The notes beneath the pieces were generated by a model. The model was not told the origin of the DNA and searched no databases. It saw nothing but the letters and a program-made list of their open reading frames with translations. The translations under genes and the position numbers were made by a program. From NCBI GenBank assembly GCA_036274895.1, contig DASUEU010000009.1:52167-116166 (forward strand): 64,000 nt of DNA. Reading direction: 5' to 3'. Below, piece by piece: positions 1-9,242 of the stretch (positions are counted from its first letter, which is position 1; every line of letters begins with the position of its first letter). Origin of the DNA: CALMKX01 sp036274895 (GTDB lineage Bacteria > Acidobacteriota > Thermoanaerobaculia > Multivoradales > SZUA-115).

Positions 1-1003
1 GAAGCCGGTCGATCTCGACGACCTCTTCCGCCTGGTCGGCCCGATCGTGGGCCGCGGGGAGGCCGCGAGCACCTTCCAGGCGCCGGGGGCACCGGCCCTG
101 ATCGGCTCCCACCCGCGCTTCCGTGCCGCGCTCCATCTGCTGACCCGGGTAGCTCCCACCGAGTCGACGGTGCTGCTGACCGGCGAGAGCGGCACGGGCA
201 AGGAACTCTTCGCACGCACCCTGCACGCCCTCTCACCGCGAGCGAGCGGTCCGTTCGTGGCAGTCAACTGCGCCGCCATCCCCGAGTCACTGGTCGAGAA
301 CGAGCTCTTCGGCCACGAGCGGGGGGCCTTCACGGGCGCCGTGGATCGGCAACCAGGCCGCTTCGAGCTGGCCCAGGGAGGCACCCTCCTGCTCGACGAG
401 ATCGGTGAGCTGCCGCTCGGAGTGCAGGCCAAGGTGCTGCGGGTCCTCGAGGAGAAGACCTTCGAGCGCGTGGGGGGGCGCACCACCCTACGCGCCGACA
501 TCAGGCTGGTGGCCGCCACCAACCGGGACCTCGCCGCCGAGGCGGGAGCGGGCTCCTTCCGGCAGGATCTGTACTTTCGCTTGGAGATCTTCCCGATCCA
601 CCTGCCGGCCCTGCGCGAGCGGCCAGCCGACGTCCCGCCCCTCGCCGAGCATCTTCTAGCCCGTGCGGCGGCGCGGTTGGGCCGCCGCACGCCGTCCCTC
701 GCCGCGGATGCCGCGGCGCTGCTCGCGGCTCAGAGCTGGCCGGGCAACGTCCGCCAGCTGGCGAACGTCCTGGAAAGGGCACTGATCTTGACCGATGGGA
801 GCAGCCTGGAGGCCGAGGCGCTCGCCCCCCTGGTCGCTCCGCTCGAGGCAGGCAACGAACGCGAGCGCTTGCGGCAAGCCCTCACCGACTCGGCAGGCGA
901 CAAGCACCGGGCGGCCGACATACTGGGCTGGAGCTACCGGACCCTGTTGCGCAAGGTCAAGGAGCACGACCTCGAAGGCGTGCCCCGTTATCGCAGCGGC
1001 TGA
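1..1003 (+). CDS. NtrC-family sigma-54-dependent response regulator, 5' truncated (PilR-like)
   Basis: The gene enters from the left edge; the first complete codon is at base 2. The first residues (KPVDLDDL) match the end of a receiver domain, so most of that domain lies outside the window. The AAA+ sigma-54 interaction domain follows, with Walker A GESGTGKE (about nt 182-205), the sigma-54 contact loop GAFTGA (about nt 323-340) and Walker B LLLDEIGE. A Fis-type helix-turn-helix closes the protein (AADILGWSYRTLLRKVKE). It should activate sigma-54 promoters by ATP hydrolysis. It converges on the minor-pilin operon, whose far end carries a sensor kinase, and both pilin genes have sigma-54 promoters. 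A PilR role is therefore inferred; the name is not proven. Confidence 0.9.
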   Translation, partial: KPVDLDDLFRLVGPIVGRGEAASTFQAPGAPALIGSHPRFRAALHLLTRVAPTESTVLLTGESGTGKELFARTLHALSPRASGPFVAVNCAAIPESLVENELFGHERGAFTGAVDRQPGRFELAQGGTLLLDEIGELPLGVQAKVLRVLEEKTFERVGGRTTLRADIRLVAATNRDLAAEAGAGSFRQDLYFRLEIFPIHLPALRERPADVPPLAEHLLARAAARLGRRTPSLAADAAALLAAQSWPGNVRQLANVLERALILTDGSSLEAEALAPLVAPLEAGNERERLRQALTDSAGDKHRAADILGWSYRTLLRKVKEHDLEGVPRYRSG

Positions 1004-1018
1004 GAGCCGCTCCAGAGG

Positions 1019-1726
1019 TCAGCTCTCGGCCTCCTCCTCCGGCTCGGGCTCGGGAACGGCGGCGCGGAAGCGCTCTCCGCCCCGCGCCTCGAAGGCCACC
1101 GAGTCGTAGGCGTAGAGGTTGGCGAAAAGAGCCCGGAACTGGGTGCTCTTGCCCGGGCCGAGGGAGTCGTTCGGGATCAACGCCTGGGTGGTGGCGAGCA
1201 CCCTACCCTCGGCGTCGAGCAGACGCACCGTCAGCTTGACGTCCGAGATCACGTCCGAGGACTTGTTGCGCACCTCGCCCATCAGCTGCAGGTCGAGCTC
1301 GCCGGTGCCTTCGATCTCCTGCCAGGTCACAACCTCGAGATCCTCGGTGACCGTGCCGGCGGGCGCGGCCTCGGCGGCCTCGGCTGCGCCGTCGGCCGGT
1401 GCGGCGGGCGGCTCAGCCTTCTTCACGTCCGCGTCCGTGAGCACCATCACCGCCTTCTTCGGAGGTGGCGCCGGTGCTGGCGGTGGCGGGCTCTTGGCCC
1501 GCTCGGTCTCGCTCCGGCTCGCCTCGAGGTCGACCTCGGAGAGCCGCATCGAAGCGAGCGTGCCGTTGGTTTGCGTGAAGACGACCTGCCGGCCCCGCAC
1601 CTCCCAGGCTCCGGCGGTCTCGATGCGCTCGCCCCGTTTGGTGACCAGCCAGTCGCCCGAAGCCGGGGCCGTACCGGCCAGCGCCAGCAGCAGCCCCGCT
1701 CCCACCAGCCCGTTTCGCGAGCGCAC
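1019..1726 (-). CDS. Exported FxLYD-like protein at the end of the minor-pilin operon
   Basis: This is a 235-residue protein with an N-terminal hydrophobic signal (GLVGAGLLLALAGTAPASG). A charged, Pro/Ala-rich linker follows, then a C-terminal beta domain resembling the FxLYD fold (GEVRNKSSDVISDVKLTVR, then LGPGKSTQFRALF). The GTG at 1726 is chosen because AAGGAG sits 8 nt upstream, inside the last codons of pilY1. A longer open frame back to 1891 would lie inside pilY1 and is not credible. The gene follows pilY1 by 2 bp, so it is co-transcribed. It occupies the place of pilY2/pilE in Pseudomonas operons but does not resemble them. A periplasmic or surface accessory role is inferred; the function is unknown. 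Confidence 0.75.
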   Translation of the reverse strand: MRSRNGLVGAGLLLALAGTAPASGDWLVTKRGERIETAGAWEVRGRQVVFTQTNGTLASMRLSEVDLEASRSETERAKSPPPPAPAPPPKKAVMVLTDADVKKAEPPAAPADGAAEAAEAAPAGTVTEDLEVVTWQEIEGTGELDLQLMGEVRNKSSDVISDVKLTVRLLDAEGRVLATTQALIPNDSLGPGKSTQFRALFANLYAYDSVAFEARGGERFRAAVPEPEPEEEAES

Positions 1727-1728
1727 GC

Positions 1729-4700
1729 TCAGAACTCCTTCCAACTGTTGACGACGAAGCCGACCGGGATCGGGATCGGGCCGACGACGCCGGTGTCGGA
1801 GCGGATGAAGCTCACATCCCAGCTCAGGTTGCCGAAGCGGGCCCGCGGTGGGTAGAGCCTCTTCAACCGGTCTCGCACCACCTTCTCCCACGCGACCCGG
1901 GTGGGGGAGATGGTGTCGTCGCCCGGGTTCTTGGTCGCACGCTGCTCGACGTAAGGTGCCGTCACCAGCGCTTCACCGACCTGGAGCGCCCTCTCGGTGG
2001 GTCCGGTGGGGTTGTCGAGGGGCGGCAGCAAGCCGTCTCCGTTGTTGCTGGCGACGATGAACACGCGGCTGTCGCCGGTGCGGGAGCAGGCCACCTCGCC
2101 GTTGGGGCCCGGGACGGTCTCGACCAGCGGCTGGAAGGTCGGGAAGATGGTCAGGCCGGAGAGGGAAAATGCCTGAGCGATCACCCGCTCGTCAGGATCG
2201 AGGGTGATCACCCAGCCGCGGCTCTTGGTCGGCAGCGGGTTGAGCACGAAGTCCGAGCTGCCGGCCGCCGCGCTTTCCGAATCGATCACGGTGTAGTTGG
2301 CTTCGGTTCGCGGCGTCATGCCCGCCACGAAGTCGTCGTCGACGATGAAGTAGAAGCGACCCTCCACGGTGTCGAAGTTCCACAGGTCGTTGCGGTCGCC
2401 GGTACCGAAGGCGAGGCCGAAGCTCGAGAGCTGGGTGACGTTGACCACCGTGGGAGCGAAGAAGATCGGCCGGCGCGTGCTCGCGCCGGTCAGGGTGTCG
2501 AACACGATGAACGGAGACCACGCCGTGTCGAGCACCCGCACCACGTCGTGCATGGTGTCGTTGACGTCTCGAGCTTGCGCGGCGGCCAGCTGTCCGGAGG
2601 TGGACAGGTCGACTTTGTAGAGACGGCCGGCAGTAGTGCCGAAGTAGAGCGTATCGATGAGCGTGTCGCGGTTCTGATCGATCGCGGCGATGTTGCTCGG
2701 CACCGCGCCCAGCACCGATCGCTTGTAGATCGGCAGGCCAGTTTCGATGTCCACGATATAGAGCCAGTTGCCGCGCTGGGGGTTCGCGGTGCTGGTCGGA
2801 TCGAGGCCACCGCCGAAGATCGCCACCGACCGCTTCTCGAGGTCGCCATCGAGGTTGAGCACCGGGATCTGCCCGATCACCGGAACCGACCAGGTATAGC
2901 CGAGATCCGGCTGCCCGTTGTCGTCCTCGTCGAGGGCCGTGCCCCACTCGGCCGGCGAGCCGTTGACGCTATCGGTGAACTCCCACAGCGTTGCGCCGTA
3001 GGGCACGGGCCCGCAGTCTGCTTCGGCGTACTCGGTGAGGCAGGTGGGCACCACGTTCCGGTTGATCGGCTCGTTGTCGTCATTGAGCTTGTCCGGTTGA
3101 GTGACGTCGAGCGCGATGTAGCCGCTGGTGAAGGGCTTGTTGTTCTGAAGCGTTACCGTGGCGATGGCGCCGGTGTTCTTGAGGCCGCCTTCGCGCATGC
3201 CGGCGATCAACACCGTGCGCCACTCCCGTTCGTCTTCGTCGGGTGGCGAAGTGTTATCCCACTTGGGGTCGATGTAGGCATCGATCACCCGCGGCGAGCC
3301 GTCCACGGCGAAGATCTGCGTCGTTCCGGTGGCTAGCGCGGTCACCACCGGCATCGCCACGCGCGGCATCACGGCCATCAACTCGCGGCCGGTGCCGTTG
3401 TCGAACTTCTCGGTCGAGGAGTCGAAGATGCCGGCGTCGAAGAAATGGATCATGCCGTCGTTGGCACCGACCACGACGATCTTCCGGCGCAAGTTGTGCT
3501 TCAAGGCGAAGCAGCGGTAGCCCTTGCTGGTGGTGCAATCGAGAGTCCCGGAGACAGGGTTACCTTCGGGCAGGTTGCCCGAAAAGGCGGTGAAGTCGCT
3601 CGGCTTGTCGAGAACTCGCGGGTTGGAGTGGAAGATGTCGCCGAGCACGTACGTGATCGGGATGGTGTTGCCGTCGGCGTCCTCGATCTCGGCGGTCTTC
3701 TCGACCAGTGTCTGCTCGATGATCTCAGTAGCCTTGAGCTCGGGCACGCTGCCGTTGGTCGTGAGATCGGCGAGGTCGTAGGACAGGCCGAGCGCGTCCC
3801 ACAGGTCCTGGCGCAACGCGGCGTTGGTCGGATGCTCGAAGAACTGTCGCTCTTGCGGAGTCCCGTTGGTGGCCGGGTTCTTGGCACGTGAGTAGTACAG
3901 GCGCCTCTGGTCGACGGCGGGGCCCAGCCGGTAGTTGTCGGCGACGATTTCGTCGGGTGTCGGCGCCTGTTCGATCAGCTGCTCACCGGCATCCCAGATG
4001 TGGCAGCTGGCCTGCTCGTCGGCGGGAAGCAGAGCGCAGTCCTTGGTGACGTCGGGACGATTGCCGTCGAGGGGCAGGGGCTTCAAGAAGGCGTTCAGGT
4101 GGCCGTCCCACACCGACTCACCGTTGAGCGGCGTGAAGTTCGAGAGGAAGATCTTGTCTTCGACCTCGGCCTGCACCGATGGCACGGCGGCGGAGGCGAA
4201 GGCCCGTGACTCCTCCTTGATGGCGCCGAAGATGTCGGTCAGCACCTGCACCAGCTCGTCCTTGTTTTGGGGGTAGATCGGCTCGTTGGTGCCGCCGTTC
4301 GACGCCATGCACTGGAGCCGGTTTCCCGACACGTTCTGGACACCGAATGCCACCACGTAGGTGAACACGTTCTCCTGAGCGCGCAGGGCCGCGGTGAACG
4401 AACAAGGGTCACGGCCGGGGCAGGTGTCGTCACCGTCGGTCACGACAATCAAGTACTTGCGCCGGCACGTCCAGCTGGGATCGTTCTCCTCGGCGATGTC
4501 CTTCCAGCCGGTCAGACCGCTGCAGGAGCCCTGCTCACAGCCGGCATACCAGGTGCGGAAGGCGGCGATGGCGAAGCCCAGCGGCGTCGAGCCGTTGGCG
4601 ATGAAGGGACGCCGCCCTTCGTTCCTGAGCCGCAGGAAGTTCTCCAGCAGGTTGGGTGTGTTGCGCAGGTAGGGGGAGACCCGGAAGTCCGGGTCGCCAC

Positions 4701-5943
4701 CGGACGCGGTGCTGGGAGCGAGCCGCTGGAGGATCTTCTGCTTGTTGTCCTGGGTCCAGGACAGGGGGATCACGTCCCCTTCGTCGAGGTAGGGGGTGAA
4801 GGCCGGCGGACCCGTCACAGTGGGGAAGCGCAAGCTGTAGCCGCTGAAGCGATCGGTGGCGGTGTCGGTGTTGGGGTCCCAGCCGGCGCAGGTGCCACCG
4901 GCGATCGAATCGCTGGCGTAGGGCGCGCCCCCCGTGGTCTGCGGCCAGTAGCCGTTCTGGGGTGGCGTGCGGTTGACGCCGTTGTCCCAGGAGATGAACT
5001 CGGAGACCCGGTCGAACTCGACCACCTTCTCCGCCACCAGGGTGCGGTTCGCGGCGGAGTCACAGGAGGTGGTGTTAGCGGTCTGGTTGCAGGTCCAGAT
5101 CCGGATCCTCACGCCGATCTCCTCGTCGCCCAGGGTGCCGGACTCGCGCTGGTAGCTCACCCGGTAGACCACGTTGGCGTGGCGGACGAAGAAGATCTGG
5201 GTCGACAGGAAGTCGACCCCCCCCTTCGGCAGGCGGGCAACCCGCGCCCGCTCCCAGGCATCGTTGAGGTCCGCGGGGTTGCTGCCGTTGGGATAGCAGC
5301 CGATGTTGTTGTCGCCGTTGCCGCTGTCGCAGGTCCACTGACGGCCGAAGACGTCAACCTCGCCGGTGGCCGGGAAGGCTCCCCAGTTCGGCACGACCGG
5401 TCCCGGCTCGCCTGCGGCATAGCGCCAATGCTTGGTGGCGACGTAGAGACCGTCCTGGTTGTAGGTGGCGAAGCCGAAGTTCACGTCGTCGACTTGCTGG
5501 AGCACCTCGTAGAGGGCTTCCTTGGCCTGGAAGAACTTCGAGGAAGGGTCGTCGGCGTTGTTGTCGACGAAGCAATCCCGGGTCGAGCAGATCGGCTGCA
5601 CGCAGACGTGGCCGGTGGCGATGCAGGTGCCGCTCGAGTTGCGTTCCGTGCAGCCAATGTCCGGGCAGAGGGTGTCGCAGAGGTCGCCGAAGTTGCAGGC
5701 GCGGGTGCAGCCGGCATCGCCTGGTTCCAGGTCGCTGGCCGCTTGGGTGGCCGTACAGGGCGGCGACCAGTTCATCGAGCCCGAGGTGTCGAGCAGGAAG
5801 AACACGTAAGGGTTCCCCGAGGAGGTGCGCAGCAGCTGGCGATCGTCCGCCGCAGCGGGCGCGATCGCCAGCGCGGCGAGTGCCAGGGCCCCGACGCCGC
5901 GGACGAGGATCCGGGAGAGGTCGGTTCGGTTGGTGGTCGTCAT
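1729..5943 (-). CDS. pilY1: PilY1-like type IV pilus tip/adhesin protein
   Basis: The protein has 1404 residues and an N-terminal signal peptide (LALAALAIAPAAA). A von Willebrand A-like module follows, with a MIDAS motif DTSGS in YVFFLLDTSGSMNW and a later YLIVVTDGDD strand. The C-terminal half matches the PilC/PilY1 beta-propeller (VVVGANDGMIHFFDA, VLIAGMREGG, YIALDVTQPD, WSVPVIGQIP). The loop DQNRDTLID fits the DxNxDxxxD calcium site known to control pilus extension and retraction in PilY1. The N-terminal region is rich in cysteines (about residues 75-130). The start has GGGAG 7 nt upstream. It lies downstream of pilX in the minor-pilin operon, as in Pseudomonas. It probably sits at the pilus tip with the minor pilins. 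Confidence 0.93.
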   Translation of the reverse strand: MTTTNRTDLSRILVRGVGALALAALAIAPAAADDRQLLRTSSGNPYVFFLLDTSGSMNWSPPCTATQAASDLEPGDAGCTRACNFGDLCDTLCPDIGCTERNSSGTCIATGHVCVQPICSTRDCFVDNNADDPSSKFFQAKEALYEVLQQVDDVNFGFATYNQDGLYVATKHWRYAAGEPGPVVPNWGAFPATGEVDVFGRQWTCDSGNGDNNIGCYPNGSNPADLNDAWERARVARLPKGGVDFLSTQIFFVRHANVVYRVSYQRESGTLGDEEIGVRIRIWTCNQTANTTSCDSAANRTLVAEKVVEFDRVSEFISWDNGVNRTPPQNGYWPQTTGGAPYASDSIAGGTCAGWDPNTDTATDRFSGYSLRFPTVTGPPAFTPYLDEGDVIPLSWTQDNKQKILQRLAPSTASGGDPDFRVSPYLRNTPNLLENFLRLRNEGRRPFIANGSTPLGFAIAAFRTWYAGCEQGSCSGLTGWKDIAEENDPSWTCRRKYLIVVTDGDDTCPGRDPCSFTAALRAQENVFTYVVAFGVQNVSGNRLQCMASNGGTNEPIYPQNKDELVQVLTDIFGAIKEESRAFASAAVPSVQAEVEDKIFLSNFTPLNGESVWDGHLNAFLKPLPLDGNRPDVTKDCALLPADEQASCHIWDAGEQLIEQAPTPDEIVADNYRLGPAVDQRRLYYSRAKNPATNGTPQERQFFEHPTNAALRQDLWDALGLSYDLADLTTNGSVPELKATEIIEQTLVEKTAEIEDADGNTIPITYVLGDIFHSNPRVLDKPSDFTAFSGNLPEGNPVSGTLDCTTSKGYRCFALKHNLRRKIVVVGANDGMIHFFDAGIFDSSTEKFDNGTGRELMAVMPRVAMPVVTALATGTTQIFAVDGSPRVIDAYIDPKWDNTSPPDEDEREWRTVLIAGMREGGLKNTGAIATVTLQNNKPFTSGYIALDVTQPDKLNDDNEPINRNVVPTCLTEYAEADCGPVPYGATLWEFTDSVNGSPAEWGTALDEDDNGQPDLGYTWSVPVIGQIPVLNLDGDLEKRSVAIFGGGLDPTSTANPQRGNWLYIVDIETGLPIYKRSVLGAVPSNIAAIDQNRDTLIDTLYFGTTAGRLYKVDLSTSGQLAAAQARDVNDTMHDVVRVLDTAWSPFIVFDTLTGASTRRPIFFAPTVVNVTQLSSFGLAFGTGDRNDLWNFDTVEGRFYFIVDDDFVAGMTPRTEANYTVIDSESAAAGSSDFVLNPLPTKSRGWVITLDPDERVIAQAFSLSGLTIFPTFQPLVETVPGPNGEVACSRTGDSRVFIVASNNGDGLLPPLDNPTGPTERALQVGEALVTAPYVEQRATKNPGDDTISPTRVAWEKVVRDRLKRLYPPRARFGNLSWDVSFIRSDTGVVGPIPIPVGFVVNSWKEF

Positions 5944-5961
5944 GGTCTGTCTCCCACTCCT

Positions 5962-6537
5962 CTAGAACTTCACTTTCGCCAGCTCGTTGGCGTCGGTCGG
6001 CAAGGACTCCCACAAGGGAACGATCGGGGTGGCCTCGAACATCGTGGCCACGGTCTTCTGGGAGCGCACGTTGGCGTCGGCCGGTGGGGCTTCGTCGGTG
6101 CCCTGCCAGGTGCGCTCCTGGGACGTCGCGGAGACCGCGAAGTTCACCCGGGAGTAGCTGGCCTCACCCGAGAAGCGGCCGCCCTCGGGGCACCAGTTGC
6201 AGTTCTCCACCTGGACCGGGAAAAAGGGCGAGACGTCCACCACGTAGGCGCGGTTGACCGAGGTGGGGTCGCCGGTTACCTGACGATCCTGGCTGAGCAT
6301 GAACTGCTGGCTGGCCAACTGGCCGCCTTGGACCAGCGAGCGAGCGATGGCCACACCGATCCCAGCCTCGGCGGAGTAGAAGGCACGGGTGGCCTGCCGT
6401 TCGTTGAGGCCGATTTCCATCTCGGTGCTGGTCACGGACGCCAGGGTGAGGCCGACGACGGTCAGCACCATCAGGCCCAGCAGGGCGATCAAGTAGGCGC
6501 TTCCCTGCTCTTTGCGGTTGCGGTTTGGCGCGCTCAT
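5962..6537 (-). CDS. pilX: PilX-like minor pilin
   Basis: This 191-residue protein has a short basic leader and a hydrophobic helix (GSAYLIALLGLMVLTVV) in the PilX N-terminal pattern, followed by the family-typical MEIGLNERQATRAFYSAEAGI. The class lacks the usual Glu5 after the cleavage glycine, as seen here. Its start overlaps the pilW stop by one base (TGATG), indicating translational coupling. It precedes pilY1 by 18 bp. Minor pilins of this type are thought to prime pilus assembly and to present PilY1. PilD, encoded nearby, should process it. Confidence 0.85.
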   Translation of the reverse strand: MSAPNRNRKEQGSAYLIALLGLMVLTVVGLTLASVTSTEMEIGLNERQATRAFYSAEAGIGVAIARSLVQGGQLASQQFMLSQDRQVTGDPTSVNRAYVVDVSPFFPVQVENCNWCPEGGRFSGEASYSRVNFAVSATSQERTWQGTDEAPPADANVRSQKTVATMFEATPIVPLWESLPTDANELAKVKF

Positions 6538-7826
6538 CAGAACACGTTCCTCAGCTCGACGTGGGTGGAGACGATCCGTCGCCGGTGGCGGCGGTTCTTG
6601 TCGTTGTTCAGTTCAGAGCCCGCGTAGTCGTGGTCCTCGACCAGCAGCAGCTGTGGCGCCTCGTAGGTGTTGTCGGTGCGGTCGGTGCGGGAGAGTGTGG
6701 TCACCCGCAGCCAGGCCAGACGACCGCTGGCCCAGACGGGCAAGGTGTCGTCGTCGTTCGGGTGATCGTAGAGGAGCTCGTCCATGTCAGCAGGGCTGGG
6801 ATCGCCCGGGGTCGGGTCGGGTGGGTTGACGTCCGTCACCCGGCCGTCGGTGTTCTGGTCGAAGCCGAACACCGCTTGGAGGTCGAAGACGTTCTCCGCC
6901 AGCTCGGTGGACCAGTTGGCGACCTGGCTGGCATAGGGAACCTCGGTGTTGGGATAGGTGCGAGCCCGCACCAGGGTGGGCATCAGCTCGGCGTCCACCC
7001 GCAGCTCCCGGACGTAGTAGCGGTACTCCTCCAGGATCCCCAAGTAGGCCGGCATGCCGAAGCCGGCCGGGTAGGCGCCGCCGGGCATGAGGTGCCGGTA
7101 GTTGTCGTCCGTGTAGGTGCCGCCCGTGACGCGGAAGCCGACCACCACCTCGGCGGGATTGGTGGCGTTGGAGTTGGCCGGGTCGAGCTCGACGACGGCG
7201 AAGTTGTCGGGGTTGGTGGCGGAGACCAGGACCAGCGCCTCGGGTCGGCCCAGGGTGATGGACTGGATCAGGGGCGAGAGGTCCTGAGGGACGGCTCCGG
7301 CGGAGCCGACTGCCGCTCCCGCGGGCAGCGTCGCCACGGCCAGGTTGCGCACCCGGATCGTGCCGTCGGTGGGTGCCGCGGCGGAAGGGTTGAAGACCAC
7401 CGTATTGGGGACGTCTGCCTGGATCTGCAGCAGCGAACTGTTGAAGACCCCCCGCAAGGTGACCACGTCGGTGCCTTCGAGCACGCCCGGCGTACTGTCG
7501 TCGCCGGGGCTGATGTACTCCTCCTCGGCGGCGTTGTTGCGCACGGCGACGGCGCGGCCGGCGGGGATCACGCCCACGCCGAGGCTGCCGCGCCCGGCCA
7601 TGCGACCCATGCGCACCAGCTCGTGCTGGCCGGCGCGCAGGGACTGTTGGGTGTCGGCGAGGTCGTTCTGGACCTTGGCCATCCGCGAGTTCATCTCGAA
7701 AACCCCGAGCACGCCGAGGATCAGCACCAGCGACGCGGTCATGGAGACCACCAGCTCGCTCAGGCTGTAGCCGCGCTCTGCGCGGCGGGCGAGAGGCAGG
7801 GGAGGGATCGACCGAGTGATGTTCAT
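6537..7826 (-). CDS. pilW: PilW-like minor pilin
   Basis: The 429-residue protein has a type IV prepilin leader ending at G before YSLSELVVSM, with Glu5 present, and a following hydrophobic helix (TASLVLILGVLGVFEM). The large C-terminal domain fits the PilW family, with conserved RAGQHELVRMGRMAGRG just after the helix. CGGAGA lies 5 nt before the start codon. It sits between pilV and pilX in the order fimT-pilV-pilW-pilX-pilY1, the classical minor-pilin order. It is somewhat longer than Pseudomonas PilW. It is likely part of the priming complex at the pilus tip. Confidence 0.85.
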   Translation of the reverse strand: MNITRSIPPLPLARRAERGYSLSELVVSMTASLVLILGVLGVFEMNSRMAKVQNDLADTQQSLRAGQHELVRMGRMAGRGSLGVGVIPAGRAVAVRNNAAEEEYISPGDDSTPGVLEGTDVVTLRGVFNSSLLQIQADVPNTVVFNPSAAAPTDGTIRVRNLAVATLPAGAAVGSAGAVPQDLSPLIQSITLGRPEALVLVSATNPDNFAVVELDPANSNATNPAEVVVGFRVTGGTYTDDNYRHLMPGGAYPAGFGMPAYLGILEEYRYYVRELRVDAELMPTLVRARTYPNTEVPYASQVANWSTELAENVFDLQAVFGFDQNTDGRVTDVNPPDPTPGDPSPADMDELLYDHPNDDDTLPVWASGRLAWLRVTTLSRTDRTDNTYEAPQLLLVEDHDYAGSELNNDKNRRHRRRIVSTHVELRNVF

Positions 7827-7841
7827 CGTGGTCTCCGCGTG

Positions 7842-8348
7842 TCAGAAGGGTTTGAAGGTCACCAGCTGCATGCGTTGGCCACCCAGCATGCCGCCGGGCG
7901 AGCTGCGCAGCTCGACGCGGATCTCTTTGAGGTGTACCAGTCCAGGGTCCGAATCGCCCTGGAGTGGGGTGTCGCAGCGACCGTTGTCGTCGAGGTCGCC
8001 GATGCCGCAGTAGCGCACGGTGAGGACTCGCCGGAACTTCGGATGCGTGCCGGCCGGGGGGACGGTCGAGACGAAGCCGTTCGCGGACTCCGACCAGTAC
8101 TGCGTCACCGAGGCCTCGGTGGCGCCTGCCGGTACCGTCAGCGAGGTCGAATCGAAGGGTGCATAGAGCAGTTCCTCGACGGCGGTCTTGCCAAGGTTGG
8201 CCAGGCGGGTCGAGTCCGCACCCTTGAAGTTGTTGACGGCCGAGCGGGCGTAGAGGCCGGAGATGCTGAGCGTGATGAAGAGAAAGAGAGCGGCCGCGAT
8301 CAGCACCTCGAGGATCGAGAAGCCAGCGTCACGGGGACGGTCTCGCAT
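7842..8348 (-). CDS. pilV: PilV-like minor pilin
   Basis: The 168-residue protein starts with the prepilin leader MRDRPRDAG, followed by FSILEVLIAAALFLFITLS; Glu5 is present and the N-terminal helix is followed by a small globular domain. The ATG at 8348 is preferred because GGGAGG lies 7 nt upstream; a frame extending to 8834 would bury the prepilin signal inside a long extension. It is followed by pilW after 15 bp. Assignment as PilV rests on the leader, size and operon order rather than on strong sequence identity, so another minor-pilin class is possible. Confidence 0.8.
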   Translation of the reverse strand: MRDRPRDAGFSILEVLIAAALFLFITLSISGLYARSAVNNFKGADSTRLANLGKTAVEELLYAPFDSTSLTVPAGATEASVTQYWSESANGFVSTVPPAGTHPKFRRVLTVRYCGIGDLDDNGRCDTPLQGDSDPGLVHLKEIRVELRSSPGGMLGGQRMQLVTFKPF

Positions 8349-8395
8349 GGTCGAGCCTCCCGAGGCGGTAGAGTGAAGCGGTTGTCGGGGGTGCG

Positions 8396-9082
8396 TCATG
8401 GCTCCCACTCCCAGGCCTGCTCCCCGGTGGTCGGGTGGGGACCTTGGTTGAAGTAGAAAGAGCCGTCTTCTGGGTTGACCGGAAGCGCAGGGTTGTACTT
8501 GCGGATCTGTGCCCGGCCGGTGAGGACCGGGGCCAGGAAAACCTCCAGGAAGTTCGCCCCGCGTCCGTCGGCGAAGCGGATTGCGCCGATGGCACGGGCG
8601 GAGCCGTCCGGGTTGAAGACCACGCCGTTGACGTCGTTGTCGGGCAGGTCGGTCAGGCCCACCACGGCCTCGACCTCTTCGGGGTTCGCGTCGGTGGCAC
8701 CCCAGAACTCGACGTTGCCCTCGAGGTAGAACTGCTTGATCAGGTAGTCCACCGTGCCGGACGGCGCTGTGGGGTCGGGGTCGTACATCAAGTTCGACAC
8801 CGGCGCTCCGGTATCGTCGACGATGTCTGTCCACGCTCGGATCAGGCGGGCATCGAAGTCGATCTCCACCACCGTGGGCACGCTCCTCTTGATCGCCTCG
8901 AGTCGGGCCAGGCGGACGATCGCCGCCGTATCCTGCGCCGCTGACAGCAGCTTCGCCCGCTTCAGGGCACCGGAGAGGTTGGAGATGCTGAGAGTGGCGA
9001 AGAGCGAGATCAAGGCGACGACGACCAGGATTTCCATCAGCGAGTAGCCGGACTCCGGCGACGACCTGGGGGTTCTAGTCAT
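8396..9082 (-). CDS. fimT: FimT/GspH-type minor pilin
   Basis: The 228-residue protein has the prepilin motif G before YSLMEILVVVALISLFATL and continues with a GspH/FimT-like stretch (AAQDTAAIVRLARLEAIKRS). It is the first gene of the minor-pilin operon. The ATG at 9082 has AAGGGGA 6 nt upstream; an upstream in-frame ATG at 9136 would add a non-prepilin extension. A possible sigma-54 promoter lies at 9098-9113 but would leave only a ~5-nt leader. Product type is clear; the exact name (FimT, FimU or GspH) is less so. Confidence 0.82.
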   Translation of the reverse strand: MTRTPRSSPESGYSLMEILVVVALISLFATLSISNLSGALKRAKLLSAAQDTAAIVRLARLEAIKRSVPTVVEIDFDARLIRAWTDIVDDTGAPVSNLMYDPDPTAPSGTVDYLIKQFYLEGNVEFWGATDANPEEVEAVVGLTDLPDNDVNGVVFNPDGSARAIGAIRFADGRGANFLEVFLAPVLTGRAQIRKYNPALPVNPEDGSFYFNQGPHPTTGEQAWEWEP

Positions 9083-9097
9083 GGTAGGTCCCCTTAG

Positions 9098-9113
9098 AGC
9101 AAGGCGGATACCA
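9098..9113 (-). promoter_or_regulatory. Possible sigma-54 promoter for the minor-pilin operon
   Basis: Read on the minus strand the site is TGGTATCCGCCTTGCT. It has GG and GC elements separated by exactly 10 bp and a good -12 box (TTGCT), with a weaker -24 box. The predicted start site is only about 5 nt before the fimT ATG and would remove the Shine-Dalgarno. The match may be fortuitous, or the transcript may be nearly leaderless. Confidence 0.4.
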
Positions 9114-9242
9114 GCCGCGAGCCGCTCCCGGCCCACGGCCTCAAGTCAAAGCAAGGAAAGCGCTTCGGTCACCGCCGGCGGTGCGCCCGCGGAGCGAAGC
9201 CGGGGCGTTCGATCATGGTGGCGGGGCCAGGGCGTTCCGTTT

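Noticed and set aside
4267..6627. Long plus-strand open frame of 786 codons opposite pilY1
   Set aside because: It is antisense to pilY1 and pilX, has the Gly/Val/Arg-rich composition of a GC-rich shadow frame, and no domain or start signal.
6525..8456. 643-codon plus-strand open frame opposite pilW and pilV
   Set aside because: Shadow frame of the prepilin genes, which have clear signals; no recognisable motif.
9160..9200. Possible terminator between fimT and the kinase (GCTTCG/CGAAGC)
   Set aside because: The 6-bp arms enclose a 27-nt loop and no T-tract follows on either strand.
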